A DNA stretch of 64,000 nucleotides from Margaritifera margaritifera (lineage: Eukaryota > Mollusca > Bivalvia > Unionida > Margaritiferidae), in the NCBI GenBank assembly GCA_029931535.1, contig JAQPZY010001569.1:1397001-1461000 (forward strand). Direction: 5' to 3'. Positions 12,520 to 24,505 of the stretch are shown here, piece after piece. Under the pieces are notes generated by a model that ran no database searches, was not told the DNA's origin, and saw only the letters and a list, made by a program, of their open reading frames with translations. The position numbers and the translations under genes are program-made. Within the stretch, counting starts at the first letter, position 1. Every line of letters starts with the position of its first letter.

Positions 12520-14690
12520 AAGTTATGGAAACAACATTCGTCATATTGTTTGAAAAGAGATCTGCATCAATTAAGATTACCCTAATCGACTCCTACCTAA
12601 CACCAGCAAGTTTTACTAATGTTCTGGGTATATAATTTAGCAAAAACGGTATTTCAAGTCATGGTCAATGTCTTTCCACTGTTTCTATTTGTATGCATAG
12701 ATTTTCCGCAAGTAAATGAAAGTGTATGGTACATATACTTTCGTTGGACCACCGTCACATAACTTTAAATGATTTTCGAATTACGTCATGCACTGGAGCA
12801 GATTCCAACTCACTTCGTAGTTACTGGAGATGATAATATCATATAAAAAATTGAAGACACATTTACAAATATTATTAAAACAAGTAATCACAATAAAGCA
12901 GATTTAAATCTCTCCCGTTCATCCTGTTTGTAAGATATTACTGCGACATGGTGCTTCGGTCTGATTATTTCTTCCTCCCGTCTTCCTCCCATTATATATC
13001 TAACTAACTCGCTATATAGATACTTAATTCCTGCAAAGTGAAATCAACAAACAAGAACAACTTCCATGGTTCACCATCGCAAATCCGACTATGACTTCAT
13101 AATATGGCTTTATGTATGAAGTTTGGTCAGAAGATATTTGAACATGTCATTCTATCTGATATTTTCTACACTTGACCTCTGACCTCTTCTCCCAGGAGCT
13201 CCAGGGACGAAAGCCAATAATAAAACCCCACTCGCAGACGGTTACCGTAGAGGCATAATACCACAAAGTTTCCTAGATTTCTATAACGTTGTTTTGGAGA
13301 TGTGGTAACGGACAGACGGAGGGATGGACAGACATAGGGTATCACAATATTCACTCGCTTGTCGCTAAAGCGTTGGTGAAAACAAAACAATAACCAGTAA
13401 ATCAGCATTACGTAAGAGGTGTGTTTCATCGAAAATATAAGATTTACAAATCTAGAGACAAAGTACTCATGAACAATTATATCATAAACTCGACGACAAA
13501 AGCAAAGTAAAAAAAAATGTTGTTGACAAGTGTGGCATAGACAATGTTAAATTAAGAACAACATTAATTGAAAAGATATTCCTGAAAAAGAGATTGCACC
13601 TGTCTTTGTGGGATATTTCATCAGCTCAGTAAGAGTTTTCTGCCCGCATTTTCTCATGGACATTTCCCATCATGCAAAGTAATCAGTTTCTTCATACTAT
13701 TCATAACTATCTGGTTTGTCGGTACCTCTTAACAATCCTGCTTTATACTTCGGAATCCTGGAAAGACATGTTCGTTGGCGTACAAAAAATTTTCATTAAC
13801 AAGGATTAACCTTTACGTGGACGTGGAGGTGCGTCGCTTTAAGTTGTAGTATAGGATATTTACAATATTTCAACCATTTCATAAATCAAGGTGCAGATTC
13901 AACATTTCAAACTGAATTGTCTTTAAGTGTATTTGTAAACTTGCCGGTATATTGATTCTAGGAATGATTCATTAATCTCATGCACTCTTTAAAACCAAGT
14001 CATTGAGAATTAGTCACAATGTAAATTGTTTGTTCTTCACAGCCTCTTGTTGAAAATGCTAAACATTTGAGGGTGTAATTTCAACAGTCTAGGAGTTGAC
14101 ACAATATAAAATAATCATCGAAGGAAAGGCCAAAGACAATCGGATGATGACAAAATCGATTTGAATTTTTTTTTTTTTTTTTAAATCTCTAATTTTTTTT
14201 TTTTTCTCCATAATTTGAAAATTAGTTCAGTCCCTAAAAAACTCCTCGAGGAGACATTGAATAAATCTACTATGTAAGTAACATATCCCGCGTTGAATAA
14301 TAGTTAAGTTACTGGAAAACAAAAAAGACGCGTCCCCACACAATCTTTTGATCTCTCTAATAGGTTGTAGACTTGACACACGTGAAGATCAAGAGTGTCA
14401 TGTTTAAAGCAATATTTACATCATTTCCAGCGACTAAATCTAGACAATAGTTCATCATATTAAAGGTCGAAAGAAAAAAAAAGTGTAGAGTTTGTGTGCT
14501 TTAATTGCATTACCGTCTCTTTGTTGTCGCTGAGTGTGTGTAATGTTCGAGTGACGGGGATATAGTATATGATGTTAGCAATAAAAGCTCTTATAGCAAA
14601 TAATAATAAATAAATTTCAGCTCTGTATGTCATGTCTATAACTACTGAGATTAAGGAATTTAGTTAAAGGAAACTCTCTCTCTCTCTCAA
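12520..14690. other. No recognised gene
   Basis: AT-rich; poly-T runs near 14165-14215. The minus frame at 13166-13429 has no recognisable domain. Confidence 0.5.
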
Positions 14691-14774
14691 TCATTGTTTT
14701 CGTCATGGTATCATCATAGTCGTCGTTATAAATTGTCGCAGCCATCATCACCGCTTGATGATAATGATAATGTG

Positions 14775-14802
14775 TATTATTATTATTATTATTATTATTA
14801 TT
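14775..14802. repeat. TTA trinucleotide repeat
   Basis: About nine TTA units; the tyrosine run in the frame across it is an artefact. Confidence 0.95.
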
Positions 14803-14944
14803 TATATTTCATCGTCACTGTAGTATTTTCCTTCACGGCAAAAAAAAAACAAATCCACCATCACCAGCATTACTACCATTATCACCTTGAAGCCTACCCA
14901 TACAATGATAACTATAAATTGGTTTGGTACCCGTATGTACTCGC

Positions 14945-15049
14945 TTATAAGTGGAGTCCAACTGCAAACAACATAGACACTGATCTGCCGGGGCATTATG
15001 CGACGGCAAATCAGGGTCTATGTTGTTTGCAGTAGGACTTGACTTATAA
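14945..15049. mobile_element. Near-perfect hairpin MITE-like element
   Basis: 46-base arms (14945-14990 and 15004-15049) enclose a 13-base loop with only about four mismatches, for example GCAAACAACATAGAC with GTCTATGTTGTTTGC. High arm identity suggests recent origin. Confidence 0.85.
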
Positions 15050-15726
15050 ACAAGAATAAACGGTTGTTAGCATAATAGGAATATTATTTAGTGTGTTGCA
15101 GTCTAAATCCACTTATGATCTTGCAGATTACAGTCTACTTTGATGGTAGTTGTTGTGGTGTTGTGGAGGTGGTGGTTTTTATCGTTGCTGCTTCTGTTGT
15201 TGTTGTTACTTCTTACAATGTGAGTAGAGAGTACTTTGTATGGCTATGAGTGGACGGGACTGTGAGGTGTCCACAAATAAGGGAGTGGTTTGCGATGGGG
15301 AAGGTTGAATGATCAGGGATAGTTAATCTTGAATTATGACACGGCGCCGGTACTACTTCGTCAGAAGTATGAAGGACACTTTTGAAGTAAAAAAACAAAC
15401 AAACACTACGCTCAAAAGTTTTGAGAGGTTAAAGTACTTACATGATGGAACATAGAAAGCTTCCTACGACATGAATGAAAGAAAAGGTGAAATATAAAAA
15501 ATAAAAAGTCGATGAAAAGGCAACTACATCTAGTTATGAGATGGAGAAGTAAAACAAAAGTATAAACAATTTAAAGTATATATCATCAGCAAGGAAAAGA
15601 GTTGATAACTCGGTTTCACGCTGTAATATATAAAACAATTAAGTTTACTTTGGCAAGGAATTAATTTGTAAACCCGAGAAAAAACTTTTGTGAGCCTGGT
15701 AACGAGAATAATATCAGAAGAACAAT
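15050..15726. other. No recognised gene
   Basis: Minus frames at 15213-15398 and 15530-15733 show no domain. GTT-rich stretch at 15150-15215. Confidence 0.5.
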
Positions 15727-15880
15727 CTTGCAAAACGTTCCTTACATAATGACGTCATGAAATCTTGCAAAACGTCCCTTACAGAATGACGTCATGAAAT
15801 CTTGCAATACGTCCCTTACAGTGGAATCGGAGATTAGCAGTGACGACGTGAACAGAATGACGTCATGAAATCTTGCATTA
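15727..15880. repeat. Short tandem repeat carrying three perfect CRE sites
   Basis: Three copies of a 37-base unit (consensus AATGACGTCATGAAATCTTG plus CAAAACGTCCCTTACAG), the last separated by a 40-base insert. Each carries the palindrome TGACGTCA (15750, 15787, 15858), the full consensus of CREB/ATF factors. A regulatory role is possible but no gene is adjacent. Confidence 0.75.
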
Positions 15881-16385
15881 TGTAGAAATTGACAGGTGTT
15901 CTATAGTTTTCGCCGGTATTTTTTCCATGTTGAAATAAATGTAGGAAAGTTGCTACATTCTTGTAGGGCTGGGGTGCAACAAAGGAAAAGTTCGAAGCTA
16001 TACTGGCGGTATTCGATTGCAGATTGCAAATTTGTGTACGTTTATCAATAGGCGAGTGGGTGTGTCGCAGAATGAATTGCTTCAGTATTTAAATGATTCA
16101 TTCCAAGTATGAAGAGAATACATCAACGAGTTTAGGAAATATATGTACACAACAAACGTTAACCAAAAATCTTAACGCATTCTATGGCTGTGACCTTGAC
16201 CACAAGGTTAAAGGGACAAGTGAATATTGCCTTAGCTTGATAAAGATTAATGCTGTGTATAGTAAGAGTCATACAAAAGGTTTAGGAAATATATGCAAAG
16301 GAAAAAATTAAAACAAACTCGTAACAAATTGTTGACGCCGCTGCCGCCGCCGGAAAGTGACATCTATGTCTCCCTTTCCCTCTAA

Positions 16386-16555
16386 AGAGCCGCGGTGGCT
16401 CAGTGGTTAGCGTGTCAGACTCGTGACTGAAATGGTGCGGGTTCGAATCCTACCATCTGATCAACCCGGGTCGGCTACCGTAGTGCGTGCTTGTCTAAAG
16501 CACTTTACTCCAAATTGTGTTGCTGTGCAGTAAAACATCAAACCAAATTGCGCAC
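16386..16555 (+). mobile_element. tRNA-derived SINE
   Basis: The head is tRNA-like: an A-box-type TGGCTCAGTGG at about 16393 and a B-box GGTTCGAATCC at 16439. Because the cloverleaf is imperfect and is followed by a unit-specific tail (CGGCTACCGTAGTGCGTGC, then GTGCAGTAAAACATCAAACC), I call it a SINE rather than a tRNA gene. RNA polymerase III transcription and LINE-dependent spread are known for this class. Confidence 0.85.
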
Positions 16556-16795
16556 TAGCATGGGCTCGGCAATAAAAATAACATTTTTGCTAATTAATGT
16601 AACTAAAAATAGCCATCACGTAGTAAATAGTAATACGGAAAGCGGTGGTGGAGAAGGGGCAGAGGCTAGACTTACCAAAAGTAAAAATTTTTATTTCACA
16701 TAGATTTAAAGGAAAGAATTTAGACAGGTTAGACAGTAAGACAGAGTCATGACGATCTGATTGCTAAAAGTCATACTGATAGATGAAATAGTATG

Positions 16796-16973
16796 GAATG
16801 AATAGTAATTCTTGAATGAAATCACATAAGAGTCCCATTGAATGAATAGTAATTCTCGAATAAAATCACTTTAAAAGTCCCATTGAATGAATAGTAATTC
16901 TCGAATAAAATCACTTTAAAAGTCCCATTGAATGAATAGTAATTCTCGAATACAATCACTTTAAAAGTCCCAT
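16796..16973. repeat. 45-bp minisatellite, four copies
   Basis: Unit begins GAATGAATAGTAATTCTCGA and ends AAAAGTCCCATT; starts at 16796, 16840, 16885 and 16930. The first copy is the most diverged. Confidence 0.92.
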
Positions 16974-17415
16974 TAAGAGACAAAAGTATATTCAAAATTC
17001 TAATACCTTCCAGTCGTTACAAACAGACAATCTTGTTTCGAATAAAGTGATTGGTGGTCATGCATATTTATTTTGGGTTAATATGAAACACGTCGATGGA
17101 AATGACTCGTGTTACACAATCAGTGTCAAACAAACTATAAACTTTTTTTGCTTTTGCAGCAAACTTTGTCTCAAAAGTAAATGAAAGGAGTATAAAAAAA
17201 GCATTGCATGATTTAGATGATATTATTAAATCAATGCACAAAAGTGATACCTTCATAAAAGTGCAACAAACGGCAAAGAAAGTTATCTTCATGAATTTTC
17301 TTTGAAATTAAAACAATTACACCTGACGGTTGAAAATTTTGGTAAAATTACAGGATTATCATATTTATTATTTTTTTTGGTGGAAATTTTATGCTCTACG
17401 GTTATAGATATAACC
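16974..17415. other. No recognised gene
   Basis: AT-rich spacer between two minisatellites; the minus frame at 17068-17292 shows no domain. Confidence 0.5.
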
Positions 17416-18222
17416 TATTGATTAAAGTATAGGCTTTTTCAAAATAACGTACACGACAGTCATGTATACAGCCTTGTGATCACAGTATAGACTTTTTCAA
17501 AAAAACGTACACGACAGTCATGTATACAGCCTTGTGATCACAGTATAGACTTTTTCAAAATAACGTACACGACAGTCATGTATACAGCCTTGTGATCACA
17601 GTATAGACTATTTCAAAATAACGTACAAGACAGTCGTGTATACAACCTTGTGATCATAGTATAGACTTTTTCAAAATAATATTCACAACAGTCATGTATA
17701 CAGCCTTGTGATCACAGTATAGACTGTTTCAAAATAACGTACACGACAGTCATGTATACAGCCTTGTGATCACAGTATAGACTTTTTCAAAATAACGTAC
17801 ACGACAGTCATGTATACAGCCTTGTGATCACAGTATAGACTTTTTCAAAATAACGTACACGACAGTCGTGTATACAGCCTTGTGATCATAGTATAGACTT
17901 TTTCAAAATAACGTACACAACAGTCATGTATACAGTCTTGTGATCACAGTATAGACTTTTTCAAAATAACGTACACGACAGTCATGTATACAGCTTTGTG
18001 ATCACAGTATAGACTTTTTCAAAATAATGTACACGACATTCATGTATACAGCCTTGTGATCACAGTATAGACTTTTTCAAAATAACGTACACGACAGTCA
18101 TGTATACAGCTTTGTGATCACAGTATAGACTTTTTCAAAATAACGTACACGACATTCATGTATACAGCCTTGTGATCACAGTATAGACTTTTTCAAAATA
18201 ACGTACACGACATTCATGTATG
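17416..18222. repeat. 58-bp minisatellite, about 14 copies, with a palindrome in every unit
   Basis: Units read CGACAGTCATGTATACAGCC, TTGTGATCACAGTATAGAC, TTTTTCAAAATAACGTACA. Each holds the perfect palindrome TGTGATCACA and also GTATAC. Copies are highly alike; a few share the same changes (CATTCATG, CAGTCGTG), pointing to stepwise block duplication. A lone decayed unit lies about 160 bases downstream at 18380-18436. Confidence 0.97.
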
Positions 18223-18439
18223 TGGTTTCTTTTCACAACAAATTAATCTTTCGCTATGGTTTCTATACACATCATAGGACCATTCCAGGAGTCAAGGAAA
18301 ACCCATAACCTTGTAGGCAAATTACTTTCAAGAGGGCTCAACCCAAGCAAACCCAAGCAAATCAAAGGCACACAGCAATAATAGCCTTGTGATCACAGTA
18401 AAGGCTTTTCCAAAATAAGTACACGACAGTCATGTTAGC

Positions 18440-20170
18440 CTTTGACGGCTATAAAGAACACAGATCGAATAGCCACATGTATTAGGACATGTTAACTGAT
18501 CAAGAGTCAGACACCCTCTGGGACTGTTTTACGTGCCCAAACTACAAAATGTGTTTTAAGACTGATATAAATATTCATCATTAGTCGGACCCTTTGTCAC
18601 ATTTATTGGTCAACAGAATGAATCAGTTTTAAGAATTCTAGCATGAACAATAATTCTGTTTATAGTGAATTATAGGCATTTCGTTCTATATTGAACTTGT
18701 CCCGATATTTGTTTCAAGTCGCTCCCCACACATTTTAACGCAGAACGCACTTTGGAATGTTAGTACTAAAGGTTCATTGCAGAAGTACATGGTACTTTTT
18801 GAAAGTCTCTCTCGTGCAAACGCAATGGCCTTAAAACCCACATTGAAATTTTAATTTGTTGCTACCTAAATAAATACACATATATTATCCAGTTAGCAGG
18901 TGGATAAATGTCTGGTCTCTTAGAAATCACGCCTGTGTGCTTTCTGCAAACAACAAATTTGAATGCACGATTGAATAAAGGAATCCGTACTGACGGTGTG
19001 TCGTAGTAATGCATGGAATAAATTAATTATATAAAATTATACACAAGATGTTACCATCTCTTACACAATCATAGTTTACGTAACAGTAAAACAATTAATG
19101 ACTATAAATGTAGCATCAACGTTTGCCCAAAGTTTGACACGTGAAGGCAGTGTACCAATTGCTGCGCTGCACCAGCTGTCTCACAAATTGAGAAATCCCT
19201 GTCCGTAAGTCCTGTATAAACTAAATACCTCATTGTCAGCTCCTCCAACCGCCATCACCGCTGTTCAAGGTCGTTTTTATGGTGATTCACTACTTAAGCC
19301 CGACAGAGGGGTTTAAGATTTAAAATTGTTCAGTAGTTTGCTGCTTAGTGCACGCACACACTCACGCAGCGATACGAAGTGACTATTATGTCGACCGTAA
19401 TAACAATTCATAGACATATATACTAGGCTGAAAAATTATTTATAATGCAGACGGCTAAAAAGGATGAGAATTCGCCAAGAACTGGCATGCATGAAGTTGT
19501 ACAAGAGATTCATATCTTGCAGAATGTTACATAATTCTAACTTTTACGTAAAAAAAATTGAAAACCATAAAATACTGATCTGAGGAAGTTCAGAATTTCA
19601 GTTGTTGACATTTATCGAAAGATAGGTAGGAATTTCATTTATTATTGTACCGAAGGAAAATAAGACTGGCACCAACCAAAATCCTACTTAAAAATATCGC
19701 TAAGATGAATAATGGCATGCATGAGGTTGTACATCGGTAAGGCTTTTTTATTTGGAAAATGTGGCAATAAAACATCAAGTATAGAAAGCATTAACTATGA
19801 ATAGCATAACACCATAAAATTTAGGGCCAACTGAAGTATTTTATGAATTTTTTTCAACGCTAATATTTATCATCGACTGACATACTGACATATATAAATT
19901 ATTGGGGTTATTTTTTTATTTTTTTTTTATCCAAATCAGGTACTAATGATTGGGGAAGTTAGATCTTTAGAAAGGTATAAAAATAGAAGCATTTGTATCT
20001 CTTACTAATCTCTGCTAGATTTGATACAAAAATAGCACTCTCTAAATGATACAAATCTGAAGATACGTGGTGATAGAAAAATGTGTATAAGATAGAGTAC
20101 ACCGGATATCCTTGCGAACATCGAGATCGAGCAGTGAGCACCCACTAAGTGATAACCATATTGGAATTCG
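18440..20170. other. No recognised gene
   Basis: AT-rich. A motif GGCATGCATGA(A/G)GTTGTACA occurs at 19484 and 19713, a small duplication. No coding signal. Confidence 0.5.
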
Positions 20171-20174
20171 AACA

Positions 20175-20395
20175 CAAAACCACAAAAGTGATTTGTCTTG
20201 AACCACCGTACTTAGCCTATTATCCTGTCCTCCCAATAAGCACTGCACAGAAGGCAAGGCACGCACTGCCTAATGATTTTCCCCATTGGACGTTATTCAA
20301 GATGGCGGATGTAATGACATTACATAGGAGATGAAAACACGTCGACTGTTATTTCCATTTGCAGTTGTGTCACTTTCGATTTTTAAAATTATTTT
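20175..20395. repeat. Dispersed repeat family R4, copy 1
   Basis: Reverse complement of 29955-30130. Landmarks are CCATTGGACGTTATTCAAGA, ATGTAATGACATTACATA and GTGTCACTTTCGA. The frame at 20149-20334 lies in it and is not conserved. Confidence 0.85.
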
Positions 20396-21389
20396 CATCT
20401 ATCAACATTTGAGAAAAGCTAGTATACTTTTTCACCATGATACAGAACGAAACTTTATTTCTTGGGGTTGAATTTCAATGGACGTACTTCAATATGGCGG
20501 ATGCCTAGTAGATACAAAGAAACCAAAAACATATTAGCAATATATTTCCAACTGTGTCACCTGAATTTTATTGAAATGTTTTAATTAGTTTGCATCTAAA
20601 GTCTCTAACGTAGTATTTCAATGTCACACTTTACCAAACTTGACTTTCTGGCGCGGAATTAGGATCAGTCATTGATTGGAGTGGGCGGGTCAGGTACAAA
20701 CATGAAAAGAAAAAATCCCCACTTTCGAAGAAAAGGTGTATATACATGATCCTAACCGTGAGTACATGCGTAATGTCAAGTAAGTAGAGATGTCAATACT
20801 TTGTGATATGATCGGAGCCTCAGTGCGACCATACTCATTTATGAAGGATATACTCAGTGAAGATGATGATGATGAGGCGCACAGTGGTTCAGTTCCAAAA
20901 TTGCAATCCATACCCTGTGGACGGGCGGGGGGGGGGGGGGGGATGGGGAGGGGTGTATGAGAACAGTTTTGCATGTATGCAATTGCACATAAAATGAGTT
21001 GTGATTTTATGAGTTAGATGATGTCATGTAACTCCTTCTTCATCTTATAAGATAGAGATTTCAAACTTTTATATTAGATTCCGGGACATAACTGTATATG
21101 TGCACAACAATTTTCAGAATTTCTATCTATTCCATCAGTGTGAGGTGGGGGGAAGGAAAATTTTTCATACTGTACATAATTAACTAGGGTTGGGAGTAGA
21201 AATAAGAAAGAAAAGCATTGAAATCAAACTGTTCCAACTATATCAAAACTCTTTGAATTAGCTATTTGTCACCAGAATACTAATTATGGTAATAATATCT
21301 TACTCCCATAATTTTCTGCTTTCAGAAAGGGTTCAAGCTGTCAAACTACCCTAATTATACTAGTAGAAGACTTGCACGTAGCCCTAGAC
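20396..21389. other. No recognised gene
   Basis: Contains a G tract (20927-20956) and nothing else identifiable. Confidence 0.5.
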
Positions 21390-22530
21390 CAAAATAAGTA
21401 CACTGCAGCTATTTAGCTGTCTACCGTGCAGACACCTCCTTCAGAAACTGGCAGCATATGGACTTTCAGATTCGGCCGTAAACAGATTACATCTCAAACA
21501 AAAGATAATGTGTCAAAGTAGGAAACTCAACCAGTTCATGGGCAAATATTTAAAAAGGTATCCCACATGGCACAATTCATGGAATCATAGTTTTTAATAT
21601 TTTTATTAGTGACATTTTCCTTTTCATAAATGTTTCTGATCTATATAACTATGCCAATGACATTTGCTTATGCTCATCACGACATTAATATTATGAAATC
21701 TACATCGGAAACTCAATGCACTAATTTGATTAGACAGTTTTCAGACAATTAAATGAATGCAAACCCTTATAAGTTACAAACACTTGGTAAGAGAACTAAA
21801 TAATGTCTTGAGACTTTCTCCACGAATAAAAACTTGTAGATTTCATGTGAAGATTTGGTAAAACTCCCAGTAGTCACTTTGGTAAAACTCCCGGTCGCCA
21901 CTTTGGATTTTATGCTAAACTTTAATCAACAAATCAATCAGATCAGTTAAAAAGCATCTAAACAATTAAATGTGCTCAAACGAATTGGAAAATATCTCAC
22001 AACCGAAGGACGACTGGCAGTGTAAGACTTCAACCACATTCCCCATACCTGGAATTTCAGCAGTGGTACTAATATAAACAAACTTGCAAAACTTCATGAA
22101 GGAACTCTGAGATTTGTCTATAATGAATACAAGACACCTTATCCAGAATTTCTGGATTTGGCAAATGTGTCAGTCAACTCTCTTCATCAGAAGGTTGAAG
22201 ACCACGGTACTGTAAGTCTTCACAATTTTTAACAAATAATGCCCAATGTGCTAAAATAATCTGGTAGTTGAAAACAAATTCTTCTTATTCATTATGTATG
22301 CAAACACCGTAGAGATTCAAGAGTATGAACAACCAGTTATGGGCTACACTCTTTAAGGTATGTAAACTCCGAGGAGATTCCGAATGTAAGAACATCCAGG
22401 TATGGGCTACAAACTTGTAGGTACGAAGCATCTAAACTCTGGAATTCTCTCCCAACAATTTCCGAACATGCACAGATTTGAATAACTTAAATCTCTCTTA
22501 AATACCTGGTCTGGGAGTGATTTATACAAA
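21390..22530 (+). pseudogene. Decayed LINE (non-LTR retrotransposon) reverse transcriptase
   Basis: With frameshifts and stops, three conserved regions remain. The first is LLQKLAAYGLSDSAVNRL (from 21436), the segment ahead of the palm. The second is FNIFISDIFLFINVSDLYNY followed by AND at 21656-21661, where the catalytic YADD has become YAND. The third comprises KASKQLNVLKRIGKYLTTEG, LRFVYNEY and YEASKLWNSLPT (about 22430), the usual C-terminal block. The element is dead: the active-site aspartate is changed and several stops interrupt it. No endonuclease domain was seen upstream. Confidence 0.85.
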
Positions 22531-23325
22531 TACTTCATATGCAAGCATAAGTAAAGACGTTGTTGCTGATTCCAAAAATCTGCCAGATGGGTTGTGTTTT
22601 AGTTTTTTGTTTTTTTACATTTGCATATTGCATTTAGTTGTCCTCAAAATGGCTTACATTTAGTTTTTGCTGGATTTATATCCCCTATTTTCAATGTATT
22701 TTAGTTACTTTAGCTCTGCTACTGTGTAGTGTTTTTAGTTTTTATTTATTTAGTTTTGCTTGATTCTTATAGATCTGTAGTTCTGTCTAGTTTAGTAGTT
22801 TAGATGCGTTTAATTCCTGTGTCTTGTTCTCGTATATTTTTTCCTGTATATGCTGTTACTTACTCATAATTGCTCTGTCTCGTGATATATTGGCTTCCAG
22901 TACATTTTGTTTCTTGGTCCTTGTATATTTAAATTTATATGCGTATATAATTACATCCTATGTGTTAATTAGCCAACCTTTTCACATATATATATATATT
23001 GACTATGCATATAATTTTAGATTAGAATCAGTTTATTTAAATTTGATTTCTCTGCATTGACGTTTTAGATTAGAAATTGAATTTTGATATCTATTGAGCA
23101 TAATTTTAAATAACTAGTAACATAATTCAGTTAGTATGTTTGTGTGTATGTATGAAGGTATATGTATGTATATATGTATTTTTATATGCATGTATGTACG
23201 TATCTATGTGTGCAAGTATGTATGTTTAAGTTTATATTATTTAGAGTTTGTAAAATAGCTCCAATGAGCTAATGTTTCTTATTATGTAAATGCAAACCGA
23301 CTTAAAATAAAATGTGTCTGTTATA
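22531..23325 (+). mobile_element. Probable 3' region of the LINE relic
   Basis: AT-rich sequence follows the reverse-transcriptase remains and ends with CCAATGAGCTAATGTTTCTT and TTAAAATAAAATG, the kind of 3' tail seen on such elements. A TATG-type microsatellite (23130-23225) lies inside. The 3' boundary is inferred. Confidence 0.45.
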
Positions 23326-23434
23326 TGCTGACAACTTCTAGTTTTATTATACACGTCGTCCCTAGAATTCAGATCCAATTTTAGCTTGTAGGACATAGGG
23401 ACAGCGGTACGTCGTGGCGTCCCGTTCCCACATG

Positions 23435-23562
23435 TAGTGGCGTAACTACCGCTTCCTCAGCCCCGAGCAAGGATGGGGCAAAATTCCGCTTTACATTAAT
23501 TTCATGGGGACCCACTCTAAATGTTTGCGGGGTGGGAGGCACAATTTGAAGTTACGCCACTG
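23435..23562. mobile_element. hAT-type MITE with 8-bp target-site duplication
   Basis: 128 bases bounded by inverted ends TAGTGGCGTAACT and AGTTACGCCACTG (consensus CAGTGGCGTAACT, typical of hAT transposons) and flanked by CCCACATG (23427-23434) and CCCACAGG (23563-23570), an 8-base duplication with one change. It is far too short for a transposase. Confidence 0.85.
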
Positions 23563-23904
23563 CCCACAGGTTTCTCGTTGCACAACAAAAATTGACATGC
23601 TCCGTTAGTTTTTTTCGAGTTTTTGCAGGTCCTGTCGGAACGACTGAAAAAAACAACTGGGAAAATCGTCTGTAAGCGTCCCCGTAGGCATAGGGCCAAG
23701 CGGCACGTCTTAGCGCTATGTTCTCGCACGTTTTTCGTGGCACATAAATAAACATGCGCCATGGGCTCGCCAGAAACCTGCGAAGGCCCTGCCGAAATGA
23801 ATAACAAAAAAGTGAGACTGACATGTGTTATATTTTATTTATTTTCTTGTTGTTTTTTTTTTCTTTGTTTGTTTGTTTGTTTGTTTTTTTTTTTTTTTTT
23901 ACAT

Positions 23905-24385
23905 TTTAGAGAATATTCGGACTAGGTATAATCTATCTAGGTATAATCTATATGTGGTTGTTATACTGTCTATTTAGAAAAATATTCGGGCTAGGTATAG
24001 TCTACATGTTGTCCGACCTGCCCATTTAGAGTAATATTCGAGCCAGGTATAGTCTACATGTTGTCCGACCTGCCCATTTAGAGTAATATTCGGGCTAGGT
24101 ACAGTCTACATGTTGTCCGACCTGCCCATTTAGAGTAATATTCGAGCCAGGTATAGTCTACATGTTGTCCGACCTGCCCATTTAGAGTAATATTCGGGCT
24201 AGGTATAGTCTACATGTTGTCCGACCTGCCCATTTAGAGTAATATTCGAGCTAGGTATAGTCTACATGTTGTCCGACCTGCCCATTTAGAGTAATATTCG
24301 AGCTAGGTATAATCTATATATTGTATATGCTGTAAGGCCTGACCATGTAAAGAAATATTTGAGTTAGGTATAATATACATACCTA
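23905..24385. repeat. 52-bp minisatellite, about nine copies
   Basis: Unit GAGTAATATTCGAGC, TAGGTATAGTCTACATGTTG, TCCGACCTGCCCATTTA; edge copies are more diverged. Two variants (CGAGCCAGG and CGGGCTAGG) alternate in the centre, suggesting growth by a two-unit block. Confidence 0.95.
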
Positions 24386-24407
24386 CATACATGCATACCT
24401 ACATACA

Positions 24408-24408
24408 T

Positions 24409-24503
<95 letters not shown>
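24408..24503. repeat. Compound CA-TA-GATA microsatellite
   Basis: (CA)n runs into (TA)n and then (GATA)n, ending immediately before the coding-like stretch at 24506. Confidence 0.95.
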
Positions 24504-24505
24504 CG

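Noticed and set aside
16386..16470. A genuine tRNA gene
   Set aside because: A and B boxes are present, but the cloverleaf is imperfect and the sequence continues into a SINE-type tail.
17416..18222. CRISPR array
   Set aside because: Units are contiguous with no unique spacers, and the DNA is eukaryotic; it is a minisatellite.
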